Positions 1-8,730 are shown, numbered from the stretch's first letter. The stretch is 64,000 nucleotides of DNA from Geminicoccaceae bacterium (GCA_020638465.1 JACKIM010000002.1:124001-188000); one strand, 5' to 3'. Numbers and translations: made by a program. Notes: generated by a model from the letters alone, not told the origin.

Positions 1-80
1 ATCCCGGGATCGAGACCTTCGACGATACAGCCCGGTTGCAGCTTGCGCACCGACCGCAGTTCGATCCGGTTCAGGCGCAT
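1..80 (-). CDS. 5' end of a gene downstream of the SbcD-like nuclease (partial)
   Basis: Reading the minus strand from an ATG at 80-78 gives 26 open codons (MRLNRIELRSVRKLQPG...) that run off the left edge. The ATG shares its A with the TGA of the nuclease gene (TGATG), so the two genes are translationally coupled. In many bacteria a YhaO/SbcD-like phosphoesterase is followed by a large SMC-like ATPase (YhaN/SbcC) whose N-terminus begins in a similar MRL-x-R style. That partner identity is an inference from context; too little is visible to show a P-loop. Confidence 0.4.
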   Translation of the reverse strand, partial: MRLNRIELRSVRKLQPGCIVEGLDPG

Positions 81-1225
81 CAGCCGGCTCCCGAGATGCG
101 ATGCTGTATCAGGTAGAGACGACGAAGGGCCATGCGTGCGGCCTCGGCCTCGTCGCTGCCCGTATCACTGGCCATCTGGCTGAGCCGTTCGGCAACGCTG
201 GAGGCAAGGCCGTGCAGGCGCAACTCACTCCAGTCCTGGTCGCTTGGCCGCTCGACAAGGCGGTCGTCCACATCGAGATGACAGAGCCGTAACCTCCAGG
301 TCTCGATCCGCTCGTCGAGACGCGCCCGGCCGGCCAGGTCGATTTCACCGTCGAACCGCAATTGCAGCAGCATGCGGTCGGCGGGCATGGATTGGCGAAG
401 CAGGCCCTCGACTTGCTCGATGAGTCCATCCGTCTCGTCAATCTGGTCGAAGGCCGCCATTTGCCAGGAGAAGGTCGCCGTTTCGAGACGTTCGACTCGC
501 GGCATCGTTCCCGCTTCATCGATTTCGACCCAAAGCGCATGGCCCGGGTCGTTGTTGCGGAAACGGTCGGGTTCCGGCGTACCGGAATACCAGCAACGCC
601 GGGTGATGGACTGCGTACCGTGCCAATCGCCCAGTGCTAGATAATCCAGACCTGATTTTTCTGCCAGATCGGGTGCAATCAGGTTGGCAGCCTCGCCGTC
701 GCCATGATCGAAGCCGTACACGCTGCCATGGGCGAGTCCCGTCCGTATGATCCCGGGTTGCCGGGCGAGCCCGTGAAACCACGCGGTCGGATCGTCGGGG
801 TCGTCGCGGTGACGCAGCGGAGCTGGCAGGATTTCCAGGCGATCGTCGGCAAGGCGCATGGGCTCCCGGCTTCGCGCCACCCGAATTTGGATGTTCCCGC
901 GCTCCAGTGCCAGTAGTTCCAGCCTGTCCCACAGTGGCGCCGCCGATTCACCCGGATCATGGTTGCCCGGCAGGATCACCCAGGGACCGGCAAACGGTTG
1001 CATGACATCCAGCGCCCTGTGGATCGTCGCGTCTCCCGGCAGATGACTGTCAAAACTGTCACCGGCCACGAGCACCGCGTCGGCCCGCCGATCGGTGGCT
1101 ATGGTAGCCACCTTTCGGACCGCGTCGAAACGAGCCTGGCGCAGGCGGGCGCCGGTATCGCCCTCCATCCGGACAAAGGGTTTGCCCAATTGCCAGTCAG
1201 CAGTGTGAACGAATCGGCAGGCCAT
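80..1225 (-). CDS. SbcD/Mre11-like DNA repair metallophosphoesterase (YhaO type)
   Basis: This is a 381-residue calcineurin-like phosphoesterase. The metal-binding motifs are in order: HTADWQLG (residues 7-14), GDSFD (55-59), GNHD (87-90), a His near SVYGFDH and ALGDWHG further on. The N-terminal HTAD-x-x-LG form is typical of the SbcD/YhaO DNA nuclease group rather than of general phosphatases. The C-terminal 150 residues form the less conserved capping region expected for this family. Members act with an SMC-like ATPase to process DNA ends, and the next gene starts in a TGATG overlap, consistent with such a pair. The exact substrate cannot be told from sequence. Cytoplasmic: no signal peptide or membrane segment. 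Confidence 0.82.
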   Translation of the reverse strand: MACRFVHTADWQLGKPFVRMEGDTGARLRQARFDAVRKVATIATDRRADAVLVAGDSFDSHLPGDATIHRALDVMQPFAGPWVILPGNHDPGESAAPLWDRLELLALERGNIQIRVARSREPMRLADDRLEILPAPLRHRDDPDDPTAWFHGLARQPGIIRTGLAHGSVYGFDHGDGEAANLIAPDLAEKSGLDYLALGDWHGTQSITRRCWYSGTPEPDRFRNNDPGHALWVEIDEAGTMPRVERLETATFSWQMAAFDQIDETDGLIEQVEGLLRQSMPADRMLLQLRFDGEIDLAGRARLDERIETWRLRLCHLDVDDRLVERPSDQDWSELRLHGLASSVAERLSQMASDTGSDEAEAARMALRRLYLIQHRISGAG

Positions 1226-1268
1226 CGGGTCCAGTCGACTCCGTCAATCTATAGGAGATTAGTCCACC

Positions 1269-1649
1269 CTACCGAATCAACCCCTGTTGTTCAATACGTT
1301 CGAGGTAATCACGCCAGAGAGAATCCTGTTCCACACCCAATTTCTCGTACAGGTAGCGCCATGAATAGATGCCGGTGGCATGCCCGTCGTCGAACGTGAT
1401 CCGCACCGCGTAGTTGCCCACCGGCTCGACGGCAGTGATGGCGACCATGCGCTTGCCGCCGGGGGTGGTCTTCTGCGAGGGGCCGTGTCCCTGGACGTCG
1501 GCCGATGGCGATTCAACCCGCAACAATTCGGCAGAATAGGAAAAACTCCTGCCGTCGTTGAAATCCACTTCGAGCACGCGCTCAGACCGTTTCAAGCGGA
1601 TCTCGACGGGCCAGGGCTGGCTGTCGGAGGGGGTGCTGCCGGAACTCAC
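1269..1649 (-). CDS. DUF971 (gamma-butyrobetaine hydroxylase-like N-terminal domain) protein
   Basis: This is a 126-residue protein with one DUF971 domain. The stretch from PVEIRLKRSERVLEVDFNDG to YSWRYLYEKLG contains the family's usual FDDGHATGIYSW core. The same fold occurs as the N-terminal domain of gamma-butyrobetaine hydroxylase and in Fe-S/Mrp-linked proteins; the free-standing form has no settled biochemical role. The start is GTG at 1649-1647, overlapping the Trm112 stop (GTGA), so it is translated with the upstream gene. The pairing with Trm112, a LON-domain protein and CnoX is a common alphaproteobacterial block, suggesting a housekeeping role. Confidence 0.82.
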   Translation of the reverse strand: MSSGSTPSDSQPWPVEIRLKRSERVLEVDFNDGRSFSYSAELLRVESPSADVQGHGPSQKTTPGGKRMVAITAVEPVGNYAVRITFDDGHATGIYSWRYLYEKLGVEQDSLWRDYLERIEQQGLIR

Positions 1650-1870
1650 CGGCGCACCTCCTCGGGAATGATGTCGTCATCGGTGAGCGGACGTGCCTCA
1701 TCCACGAGCATGATCGGAATGCCATCGCGTATGGGGAAGGCGAGGGATGCCTGCTCGCTGACGAGTTCCTGCCGCTCCCGATCGTAGCGCAGCGGGCCTT
1801 TGGTCAGCGGGCAGACAAGAATGTCGAGCAGCTTCGGATCGATGCCGCCCTGCGGCTGGTTGTCAGACAT
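1646..1870 (-). CDS. Trm112-family zinc-ribbon protein
   Basis: This is a 74-residue Trm112 homologue. The core LLDILVCPLTKGPLRY followed by AFPIRDGIPIML is the family signature. In eukaryotes Trm112 activates several methyltransferases; in bacteria the stand-alone protein (YcaR-like) is thought to be a small activator or chaperone, its partner usually unknown. Only one Cys of the classic zinc knuckle is visible, as is common in proteobacterial members. It lies between the LON-domain gene (gap 36 bp) and DUF971 (4-bp overlap) and is very probably in the same transcript. Confidence 0.85.
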   Translation of the reverse strand: MSDNQPQGGIDPKLLDILVCPLTKGPLRYDRERQELVSEQASLAFPIRDGIPIMLVDEARPLTDDDIIPEEVRR

Positions 1871-1906
1871 TTCGATATTCCTCGAACAATCCCGGTCCGT
1901 ATGACA

Positions 1907-2554
1907 TCAATGGATCACCGGCGAGCCCTGGCTGCTCTCCGCGATCGCCATCTGCATCAGGGCCACGAGCAGGCGCGCCTGACGCTCCAGCGTGTCGGCT
2001 TCGAGCAGGGCCTGCTTTTCGGTGGTCTCGAACGGGCAGATCATCGCGAGCGAGGTGATCAGCCCGCTCAGCGGTGCGTTCTGGATCGCCTTCCAGTCGG
2101 CCTCGATGTCATGTTGCTCGAAATAGCCGTGCAGGGCTTCCAGCAGTTCGACGCGCATGATGTCGGGCGGTGTATCCGGTTCGAGATCGCCATGCCATCG
2201 ACTGAAGCCAGCCTGTATCTGTCGGTAAGGTGTATCCACTGTCAATTCCCCGACCACATCGAAGCGGCAGATGCCGGTCAGCGTGATGAGGAAACGCCCG
2301 TCATCGGTTTCCTGGAAGTTGCTGACCCTGCCGGCACAACCGATCTCGTAGAGCGGCGGCGGATTCTGCTCGTTCTCCGATACCCGCGGCTGGATCATGC
2401 CGATGACCTGGTCGGTCTGCATGGCATCGCGGACCATGGCCAGGTACCGCGGTTCGAAGATGTTGAGAGGCAGGCTCCCGCGCGGCAGCAGGACCGTTCC
2501 CCGCAGGGGAAAGACCGGAAAGCGTTCGGGCAGGCTGGCAATGGGGTTGCGCAT
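1907..2554 (-). CDS. LON peptidase substrate-binding-domain protein
   Basis: This is a 215-residue protein consisting of the N-terminal (substrate-binding) domain of Lon without ATPase or protease modules. Recognisable core: FPLRGTVLLPRGSLPLNIFEPRYLAMV at residues 14-40, GCAGRVSNFQETDDGRFLITLTG and the later RFDVV block. I chose the ATG at 2554 because it overlaps the stop of cnoX as TGATG and because the domain starts right there; a longer reading to 2947 only adds a shadow of cnoX. The role of stand-alone LON-domain proteins is unknown; the conserved link to the thioredoxin-TPR gene hints at protein quality control. Confidence 0.85.
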   Translation of the reverse strand: MRNPIASLPERFPVFPLRGTVLLPRGSLPLNIFEPRYLAMVRDAMQTDQVIGMIQPRVSENEQNPPPLYEIGCAGRVSNFQETDDGRFLITLTGICRFDVVGELTVDTPYRQIQAGFSRWHGDLEPDTPPDIMRVELLEALHGYFEQHDIEADWKAIQNAPLSGLITSLAMICPFETTEKQALLEADTLERQARLLVALMQMAIAESSQGSPVIH

Positions 2555-3486
2555 CAGGAGAACAGCACGGACGACAGCATGCGCCTTCCCTTGAGGGTCT
2601 GCGGGTGCGTCGGACCGAGAGCCTCGAAGAAACGCACGAGTTGCTTGCGTGCGGCCTCCTCGTTCCACTCCCGCTCCTTCCTGATGATCTGCAGCAACTG
2701 CTCCATGGCTTCGGGCACCTGGTCGCGCAGGAAAAGCGACGTCGCCAGCCTGTAGCGCGCCTCGTGGTCCGCCGCGTCGCGCTGGACGCGGGCTTCCAGC
2801 TCGCGAGGGTCGCCCAGATCGCCGGCCTCCACCGCGAGATCGAGGGCGGCACGGGCACCTGCGACGGCCGCATGGCTGACAATGCCGGCGGGCACCGCGT
2901 CGAGAATGCGGCGGGCCTCGCCAAGCTGTCCTGCCATGATCAGGCAACGGGCCATGCCGCCCACCGCATCGGGATTTTCCGGGTCCTGCTGGAGAATGCC
3001 GCCGTAGATCCCGGCCGCGGACTGAAGGTCGCCGGCCTCCATGGCCTCTCTGGCCGCTTCGGTGGCATCGGCATCCTCGGCACCGAGGGGACCGCCGGTC
3101 AGCTTCTCGATCAGCGACTTGACCTGGCTTTCGGACTGCGCACCGGCAAATCCTGTCACTGGCTGGCCGCTGACGAAGGCATAGACCGTCGGTACCGACT
3201 GGACCCGCATCTGCTGGGCGAGTTCCGGATTTTCATCAATGTTGATCTTGACGAGCCGGACCTTGCCCTTGGCCGCCTTCACGACCTTTTCCAGGACGGG
3301 GGTCAACTGCTTGCAGGGGCCGCACCACGGTGCCCAGAAATCCACGAGGACGGGGACGCGCATCGATTCCTGGATCACGTCCTGCGCAAAGGTTCCGATC
3401 GACCCGTCCCTGATGACTGCCTCGGATCCGCCCGAACTGCTGCCGTGATCCTTGCCCGGCGCTGCCGGCCCGCCAAACAACTGCAT
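2554..3486 (-). CDS. cnoX: Chaperedoxin: thioredoxin domain with C-terminal TPR region
   Basis: This is a 310-residue protein with a thioredoxin domain (about residues 25-130) carrying an intact WCGPCK active site at 54-59 and the cis-Pro loop QSVPTVYAF. A C-terminal helical tetratricopeptide-like region (about 140-310) follows. This is the architecture of CnoX/YbbN, a holdase that hands substrates to GroEL/DnaK and can form mixed disulfides. E. coli YbbN has lost the CxxC, whereas many alphaproteobacterial members keep it, as here, so a redox activity is possible. A strong Shine-Dalgarno (GAGGAAGG) precedes the ATG. It is the first gene of the minus-strand block cnoX-LON-Trm112-DUF971. Confidence 0.85.
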   Translation of the reverse strand: MQLFGGPAAPGKDHGSSSGGSEAVIRDGSIGTFAQDVIQESMRVPVLVDFWAPWCGPCKQLTPVLEKVVKAAKGKVRLVKINIDENPELAQQMRVQSVPTVYAFVSGQPVTGFAGAQSESQVKSLIEKLTGGPLGAEDADATEAAREAMEAGDLQSAAGIYGGILQQDPENPDAVGGMARCLIMAGQLGEARRILDAVPAGIVSHAAVAGARAALDLAVEAGDLGDPRELEARVQRDAADHEARYRLATSLFLRDQVPEAMEQLLQIIRKEREWNEEAARKQLVRFFEALGPTHPQTLKGRRMLSSVLFS

Positions 3487-3751
3487 GGAACTGCCTTCCT
3501 CGCCCCTTCGCGGATGCCGTCGGGGCCTGATTTCATCCTATTCGTAACATGGAAACCGATGCCCGCCGATACAAGAGTACAAAGCTGCGTGCGAGCCTGC
3601 GATTCGTTGTGAACGACCCCTTGTCAAACCCGAAGCTTTGGACTATTCACCCGCTCGTCCACGAGATGAGACACCACCCGGAACGAAACTCCTTCGCCTC
3701 CGGTCGTCTCAGGGATCCACCGGCACAGCGGGCGGTGGTTCGGACAGTCGA

Positions 3752-3826
3752 GCGGGCGTAGCTCAGGGGTAGAGCACAACCTTGCCAAGGTTGGGGTCGA
3801 GGGTTCGAATCCCTTCGCCCGCTCCA
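3752..3826 (+). tRNA. tRNA-Gly (anticodon GCC)
   Basis: A full cloverleaf can be drawn: acceptor GCGGGCG/CGCCCGC (3752-3758 with 3816-3822), D arm GCTC/GAGC, anticodon stem CAACC/GGTTG with loop TTGCCAA (anticodon GCC at 3784-3786), T arm with TTCGAAT loop, discriminator T and an encoded CCA (3824-3826). The neighbouring 3487-3751 and 3827-4014 contain no gene I can support. Confidence 0.97.
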
Positions 3827-4014
3827 GTTTTTCCAAGAGAAGCAGATGTATAATGCGCAAGCAAACAGCGTTGCCTGCTTGCATGTTCAGTTCCATTTCG
3901 TATTGCAAGCACGGTTAAGCGCCTGCTGGGCGCGATCTTCAAGAATTCGTTAGTTTCAAAGGGCCGCGTGCGATTTCGAATGCTGCCCCGTCAAGACAAG
4001 TGATTTCGGTGCCG

Positions 4015-4941
4015 TCACCTGGTTCCTTGCCGATAGGGCGCGCAGTCGCCAGACAAATGGTCGATCAGCGAACGTACCGACGGCAGCATACCCCGGCGCG
4101 GGGGGAATATGGCGTTGACCGCGATATTGGGGGATTTCCACTCGGATAGCAGTTCGACCAGTCGTCCCTGCGCTATGTCATCGCTCGCCATCAGATTGGG
4201 CATCTGGACGATGCCGATACCTGCAAGGGCTGCTGCCCGAACCGCAGGCAGGTCATCGCTGACCAGGCGCGGTGCGAAGGGAATGTCGACGGTTGCGCCT
4301 GTTTCGTCCAGCAGGATCCAGACATGAGAGGCGCCATTCGCCTCAAGAGCGGGTTGTCCCACGGCAATGCCGGGATAACGGGACAGTTCGACCGGGTTTT
4401 CAGGCAGCTTTCCTGTCTTGAGCAGTTCTGGTGAGGCAACGAGGCACTGGCTCACCTCGCCCAGCTTGCGCATCACGAGACTGCCGGTGTCGACCTGGAC
4501 CTCGCCGGTGCGGATGACGAGATCGAACCCTTCCCCGATCAGGTTCACCGGCCGATTATAGGCTTTCAATCGTATCTCGACTTTCGGGAACGCCGCCATG
4601 AATTCCGCGATTGCGGCACCCATGCGATAGGCAAGCAGGCCCGGCTGGCAGGCGACGCGGATCAGGCCAGCGGGCTCTGCCTGAACCGAATCGATTGCCT
4701 GCTGCGCCGTTTCAGCCTCCACCAGCATGGCAAGGCAGTGCTGGTAGTAGGTCTGGCCGATATCGGTGACGACGAATTTGCGGGTCGAGCGTTGAATGAG
4801 CCGTACGCCAAGCCGCTCTTCCAGGCCGGCAATGCGGCGGCTGAGCTTGGATTTCTGCATTCCCAGAGCACGGGCCGCGGGCGCAAACCCGCCATGGTCC
4901 ACCACTTTCACGAAATAGGCGAGGTCATTGAGGTCGAACAT
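4015..4941 (-). CDS. LysR-family transcriptional regulator
   Basis: This is a 308-residue LysR-type regulator. The N-terminal winged helix-turn-helix covers about residues 1-60 (LNDLAYFVKVVDHGGFAPAA, then RRIAGLEERLGVRL), and the effector-binding domain follows from about residue 90. I chose the ATG at 4941 because it gives the standard LysR N-terminus and has CAGGACC just upstream; an ATG at 5019 would add about 26 atypical residues. It is divergent from pirin, with about 134 bp between the two starts, the usual arrangement for a regulator of the adjacent genes. It probably controls the pirin/hydrolase genes; its effector is unknown. Confidence 0.88.
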   Translation of the reverse strand: MFDLNDLAYFVKVVDHGGFAPAARALGMQKSKLSRRIAGLEERLGVRLIQRSTRKFVVTDIGQTYYQHCLAMLVEAETAQQAIDSVQAEPAGLIRVACQPGLLAYRMGAAIAEFMAAFPKVEIRLKAYNRPVNLIGEGFDLVIRTGEVQVDTGSLVMRKLGEVSQCLVASPELLKTGKLPENPVELSRYPGIAVGQPALEANGASHVWILLDETGATVDIPFAPRLVSDDLPAVRAAALAGIGIVQMPNLMASDDIAQGRLVELLSEWKSPNIAVNAIFPPRRGMLPSVRSLIDHLSGDCAPYRQGTR

Positions 4942-5075
4942 GGTCCTGTTTACGGGCATCGTCCTGCTTATGGGACGGTTATTCCTGTTTTTGCGATCTA
5001 CCGGGATGATTGTCCTGTCCATATAACTCTCCATGACAGCAAACGGCGTGAGTCGTTCGCGAAAGGAGACAGACG

Positions 5076-5945
5076 ATGAAGACCGTTCTTGGACGTTACG
5101 GCAACCCCAACCGTCACTGGGTCGGCGATGGCTTCCCGGTACGCTCGCTCTTTTCCTACAACACGTTGGGCGCGCACATCAGCCCGTTCCTGCTGCTCGA
5201 CTTTGCCGGGCCGCACTATTTTGAACCGGCGGATCACGCACGCGGCGTGGGATCGCACCCGCATCGCGGTTTTGAAACCGTGACCATCGTTTACGAAGGC
5301 GAGGTTTCGCACCGGGACTCGACCGGCAAGGGCGGCACGATCGGCCCCGGTGATGTGCAGTGGATGACGGCGGCGGGCGGGATCCTGCACGAGGAGTTCC
5401 ACTCCAAAGGCTTCACGAAATCCGGGGGACCGTTTCGCATGGTCCAGTTGTGGGTCAACCTGCCCGCAAAGGACAAGATGAGCGAACCCGGATACCAGTC
5501 GATCACATCAGCTAACATTCCCGTGGTCTGCCTGCCCGATGAAGCGGGCAAGGCGCGGATCATCGCTGGCGAGTTCGACGGGACCAGAGGACCGGCGCAA
5601 ACCTTCACTCCGGTGAACGTGTGGGACTTGCGGCTGACCGCCGATGCCGATCTGACGCTTGACCTGCCCGAAGGTCATACCGCCGCGCTGGTGGTCCTGT
5701 CCGGCCACATCACGGTGGGCGGTAGTCAGGAAGCCGGCGAAGCGGAAATGATCCTGCTGTCACGGGACGGCAAGGGTGTGGGCGTGAGGGCCGATGGCGA
5801 TGCCACCGTGCTGGTCCTCACTGGCGAACCGATCGATGAACCCATCGTCGGATACGGTCCCTTCGTGATGAACAGCGAGGCGGAAATCCGCCAGGCCGCG
5901 GAAGACTTCAACAGCGGACGCTTCGGCCGGATGGCTGCGGCGTGA
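5076..5945 (+). CDS. Pirin-family cupin protein
   Basis: This 289-residue bicupin has the pirin metal site: His61 and His63 in SHPHRGFETV, His105 and Glu107 in GGILHEEFHS. Pirins bind Fe(II) or another metal; some act as quercetin 2,3-dioxygenases, others as redox-sensitive co-regulators, and the sequence does not say which applies. The ATG follows an excellent AAAGGAGA ribosome site. The LysR gene diverges upstream and an isochorismatase-like hydrolase follows after a hairpin, a grouping often seen in proteobacterial electrophile or quinone-response loci. No signal peptide. Confidence 0.9.
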   Translation: MKTVLGRYGNPNRHWVGDGFPVRSLFSYNTLGAHISPFLLLDFAGPHYFEPADHARGVGSHPHRGFETVTIVYEGEVSHRDSTGKGGTIGPGDVQWMTAAGGILHEEFHSKGFTKSGGPFRMVQLWVNLPAKDKMSEPGYQSITSANIPVVCLPDEAGKARIIAGEFDGTRGPAQTFTPVNVWDLRLTADADLTLDLPEGHTAALVVLSGHITVGGSQEAGEAEMILLSRDGKGVGVRADGDATVLVLTGEPIDEPIVGYGPFVMNSEAEIRQAAEDFNSGRFGRMAAA

Positions 5946-5950
5946 CCGCA

Positions 5951-5990
5951 GGGGAGAGCCGGCGAAAGCCCCCGCACCGGCTCTCTCCCC
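5951..5990. terminator. Intergenic hairpin between pirin and the hydrolase gene
   Basis: GGGGAGAGCCGG at 5951-5962 can pair with CCGGCTCTCTCCCC at 5977-5990 with a one- or two-base bulge. There is no T-run, so it may be an attenuator or mRNA-stability element rather than a complete terminator. Confidence 0.45.
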
Positions 5991-6028
5991 ACTTCTTCAC
6001 GCGGGGCACAATTGAGAAGAGACATCCC

Positions 6029-6709
6029 ATGTCGCAACCTGCAAACTTCAACGGCGCGCGCCCGGTGATCGACCCCGATGACGCGGCAATGCTGCTGATC
6101 GACCATCAGAGTGGCCTGTTCCAGACCGTCGCCGACATGCCGATGCCGGCGCTGCGCAATCATGCGACCGCGCTGGCCAAGATGGCGACGCTCACCAACA
6201 TGCCCGTCATTACCACCGCTTCAGTTCCTCAAGGGCCGAACGGACCGCTGATCCCCGAAATCCATGCCAATGCCCCGCACGCGAAATATGTAGCGCGCAA
6301 GGGCGAGATCAACGCGTGGGACAACCCGGAATTTGTCGAAGCGGTGAAAGCTACGGGCCGCAAGACGCTGATCATTGCCGGCACCATTACCAGCGTATGC
6401 TTGGCTTTTCCTGCCATCAGCGCGGTTGCCGAAGGGTACAGGGTGTTCGCCGTGGTCGATGCCTCGGGCACCTATTCCAAGATGGCACAGGAAATCACGC
6501 TTGCCCGCGTGGTGCAGGCTGGCGTCGTGCCGATGGATACGGCTGCCGTCGCCTCCGAACTGCAGCGCACCTGGCACCGCGGCGATGCGCAGGAATGGGC
6601 ACAGCTCTATACGCTGATCTTCCCACCCTATCAGCTGCTGATCGAATCCTATGCCAAGGCGCAGGAGGTCGTGACCAACAGCGAACAGCTCGATTCAGTG
6701 CGGGGCTGA
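6029..6709 (+). CDS. Isochorismatase-like cysteine hydrolase (YcaC type)
   Basis: This is a 226-residue cysteine hydrolase of the isochorismatase superfamily. The catalytic triad is visible: Asp25 in MLLIDHQSG, Lys91 in KYVARKGEI and Cys124 in AGTITSVCLAFP. It most resembles the YcaC subgroup, whose natural substrate is not established. I chose ATG 6029 because the domain begins immediately after it; an upstream GTG at 5942 overlaps the pirin stop but would translate the intergenic hairpin. It lies 83 bp after pirin and is probably co-transcribed. Confidence 0.87.
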   Translation: MSQPANFNGARPVIDPDDAAMLLIDHQSGLFQTVADMPMPALRNHATALAKMATLTNMPVITTASVPQGPNGPLIPEIHANAPHAKYVARKGEINAWDNPEFVEAVKATGRKTLIIAGTITSVCLAFPAISAVAEGYRVFAVVDASGTYSKMAQEITLARVVQAGVVPMDTAAVASELQRTWHRGDAQEWAQLYTLIFPPYQLLIESYAKAQEVVTNSEQLDSVRG

Positions 6710-6716
6710 CCGTACT

Positions 6717-6748
6717 CCCGGCCCCGCTGCCCAGATGGCGGGACCGGG
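6717..6748. terminator. Hairpin after the isochorismatase-like gene
   Basis: CCCGGCCCCGC (6717-6727) pairs with GCGGGACCGGG (6738-6748) with one C/A mismatch, 8 bp after the hydrolase stop. It lacks a T-tract. Confidence 0.45.
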
Positions 6749-6862
6749 TCACGCCGATAGCGATTGCCGCGCGGGAGCAGGACGCTCCTTCCAGACCGGA
6801 AGGGTCGGGAACCGGAACCAGCAACCTGTGTAACCCCTGTCCGCGTGGATGATCGACCACGT

Positions 6863-6909
6863 TGCAAAGCATCTTCGGGATGCCACGATGCAAAGCATCT
6901 TCGGGATGC
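6863..6909. repeat. Two 21-bp direct repeats, each a small hairpin
   Basis: The same 21-bp unit occurs at 6863-6883 and 6889-6909 (26-bp period). Each copy contains GCATC-TTCGG-GATGC, a perfect 5-bp stem with a TTCG-type loop. The pair lies between the convergent hydrolase and hchA genes, 8 bp past the hchA stop, and may act as a bidirectional terminator or REP-like element. Confidence 0.8.
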
Positions 6910-6916
6910 ATGGTCA

Positions 6917-7789
6917 TCAGCCGTCGGCGACCTCCACAAGCAGCGTCTCCGCCGCCAGCCTGCCAAGCGCGTTTGCAGCGAACGGACTGTCGCCAGTCAG
7001 CAGCTTGCGATCGCGGTGGGTCATGCCGGAGATGTCGTCGTTGAGGATCGTGATACCGAGTTTCTTCAGTTCCTCGCCAAACTTCCAAGTCAGATGCCCG
7101 GGCATATAGCCGATATCGGGTGTGCCTGCGTCAGCCGAATCCGGGAAGGCGCATATGCTGTAACCGTCGTATAGAGATTTCCCCTGTCCCTTGCCCACTG
7201 CGAGCAACGCCGCGGGGCCGTGACACAGCGTAATCACGAACCTGTCGTTGGCGTCGGCCCATTCGAGCGCGGCTTTCACATCCTCGCTCTCGGGCAGTCC
7301 GATCAGCGCACCGTGACCGCCGGGAATGAATACACCGATGTAATCGGAGTCGGAACCGAGCGCGGTTTCGATCACATCGGCCAGCTTCCTCGGCTGTTTG
7401 AACCGGTCGCGGTACTTGTCGAAAAAGCCGGTCACGACCTCGTCCTCGCGCGGCATGGCCCAGTATTCAAACTTGACCGGATTGCCCGAAATCGTCGCAA
7501 CGTCGAACGCGAACCCGGCCCGATCCAGATGAATCATCGGCAGGAGCGTTTCTACCGGGTGATTGCCGGTCGAGAACATGGTGCCATTATCGGTTAACAG
7601 ATAACGCTCGTCGGCACCGATCATCAGGATTTTCCAACGTCCGCCATTGTAGGCATTCGGATACTCGGCACCGCTGAGGTCCGATTTGGGCGACGTGAAC
7701 TGGCTGAGGGAATAGGGCGAGGGAAAGAATGCATTGTCTTCCGCCGGATCGGCTGAGGGGCGCTTGTCTTCGCTGGTTGGGCTGGTCAT
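6917..7789 (-). CDS. hchA: Hsp31-type DJ-1/PfpI protein (glyoxalase III / protein deglycase)
   Basis: This is a 290-residue protein aligning over its full length with Hsp31/HchA. Seen: the family N-terminus with PSPYSLSQF, the HPVETLLPM block, KFEYWAMP, the GVFIPGGHG oxyanion region and the nucleophile Cys189 with His190 in ITLCHGPAALL. Family members convert methylglyoxal to lactate without glutathione and have holdase activity; the protein-deglycase role is debated. The ATG at 7789 follows GGAG at a 6-base spacing. It is transcribed towards the hydrolase and sits in a locus that fits carbonyl or electrophile stress. Confidence 0.9.
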   Translation of the reverse strand: MTSPTSEDKRPSADPAEDNAFFPSPYSLSQFTSPKSDLSGAEYPNAYNGGRWKILMIGADERYLLTDNGTMFSTGNHPVETLLPMIHLDRAGFAFDVATISGNPVKFEYWAMPREDEVVTGFFDKYRDRFKQPRKLADVIETALGSDSDYIGVFIPGGHGALIGLPESEDVKAALEWADANDRFVITLCHGPAALLAVGKGQGKSLYDGYSICAFPDSADAGTPDIGYMPGHLTWKFGEELKKLGITILNDDISGMTHRDRKLLTGDSPFAANALGRLAAETLLVEVADG

Positions 7790-8157
7790 CACGATCTCCG
7801 GTGAGGCGTCCTAATGTCTCATTGTCGATGGAAGTGCGGTCTCTCACAAGAGGGGACTTCCCCGAACTGGGACTTCTTGGCCATTGTGGCACGCTGCAAG
7901 TCGACAAGCGCCGGGGTCACAATCCCGCCCGCCAGCATCTCCTCTTCCATCCGCTTGGCTCTGGTCAGAACCTGCTGGCCAAGCAGCAGAGGCGAAGGGA
8001 CTACCGTACCTGGCAATGGCGAGGAAATCCTGGAGATCGTCCCGGTTCGTCGACTGAATGCCATGCAAAATCGCATGGGCAGCAGTCCGAATTTGCCGGT
8101 TCCAAAAGAATTTTGTTGGACTCATATGAAATTCTGGACGTCTCAAGGAGATCAGGA
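7790..8157. other. Intergenic region between hchA and the FMN reductase
   Basis: This is a 368-bp divergent spacer that must hold the promoters of hchA (minus) and the reductase gene (plus). A minus-strand reading frame at 7819-8076 (85 codons) shows no recognisable domain and I do not call it a gene. No clear terminator or RNA is visible. Confidence 0.5.
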
Positions 8158-8730
8158 ATGTCTCGTTCTTACAAGGTCGCAGTACTGGTTGGCAGCCTGC
8201 GCAAGGGATCGACCACGCGGAAACTGGCGCAGGCCATCATCGCCGAAGCACCCAAAAACCTGTCGTTCAATCTGGTCGAGATCGGCGACCTGCCGCTTTA
8301 TAACGAGGATCTGGAAACCGAAACGCCTCCGGCGGCCTGGTCCCGCTTCCGCCGGGAACTTGGTGAGGCCGATGCGGTGCTGTTCGTTACACCGGAATAC
8401 AACCGATCAGTCCCGGGCGGCCTCAAGAATGCCATCGATGTCGGATCGCGTCCCTACGGGCAGGCCGTGTTTTCTGGAAAGCCGGCGGCAGTCGTCACCG
8501 GATCGCCGGGCGGCATCGGCGGTTTCGGTGCCAACCATCACCTTCGCCAGTCGCTGGTCTTCCTTGACATGCCCATGATGGCTCAGCCGGAGGCATACAT
8601 CGGCGGGCTCTGGGGGATGCTGGACGACGAGGGCCGGATTACCAACGATGACACCAGGGCGTTCCTCCGCAACATCGCGGAGAGTTTTGCAGCCTGGATC
8701 GCCCGCACGGCCGTCGACCGCCAGGATTGA
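8158..8730 (+). CDS. NADPH-dependent FMN reductase-family oxidoreductase
   Basis: This is a 190-residue flavodoxin-fold reductase. The FMN phosphate loop GSLRKGST lies at residues 12-19, and TPEYNRSVPGGLKNAID at about 81-97 is the conserved flavin-contacting motif of the ChrR/azoreductase/quinone reductase group. Such enzymes perform two-electron reduction of quinones, azo dyes or chromate. The ATG at 8158 follows AAGGAG at a good distance. The dioxygenase gene begins 5 bp after the stop, so the two are co-transcribed. Confidence 0.9.
   Translation: MSRSYKVAVLVGSLRKGSTTRKLAQAIIAEAPKNLSFNLVEIGDLPLYNEDLETETPPAAWSRFRRELGEADAVLFVTPEYNRSVPGGLKNAIDVGSRPYGQAVFSGKPAAVVTGSPGGIGGFGANHHLRQSLVFLDMPMMAQPEAYIGGLWGMLDDEGRITNDDTRAFLRNIAESFAAWIARTAVDRQD

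Noticed and set aside
7819..8076. An 85-codon minus-strand frame in the hchA spacer, possibly a gene remnant
   Set aside because: No recognisable domain, no clear ribosome site, and it occupies the required promoter region.
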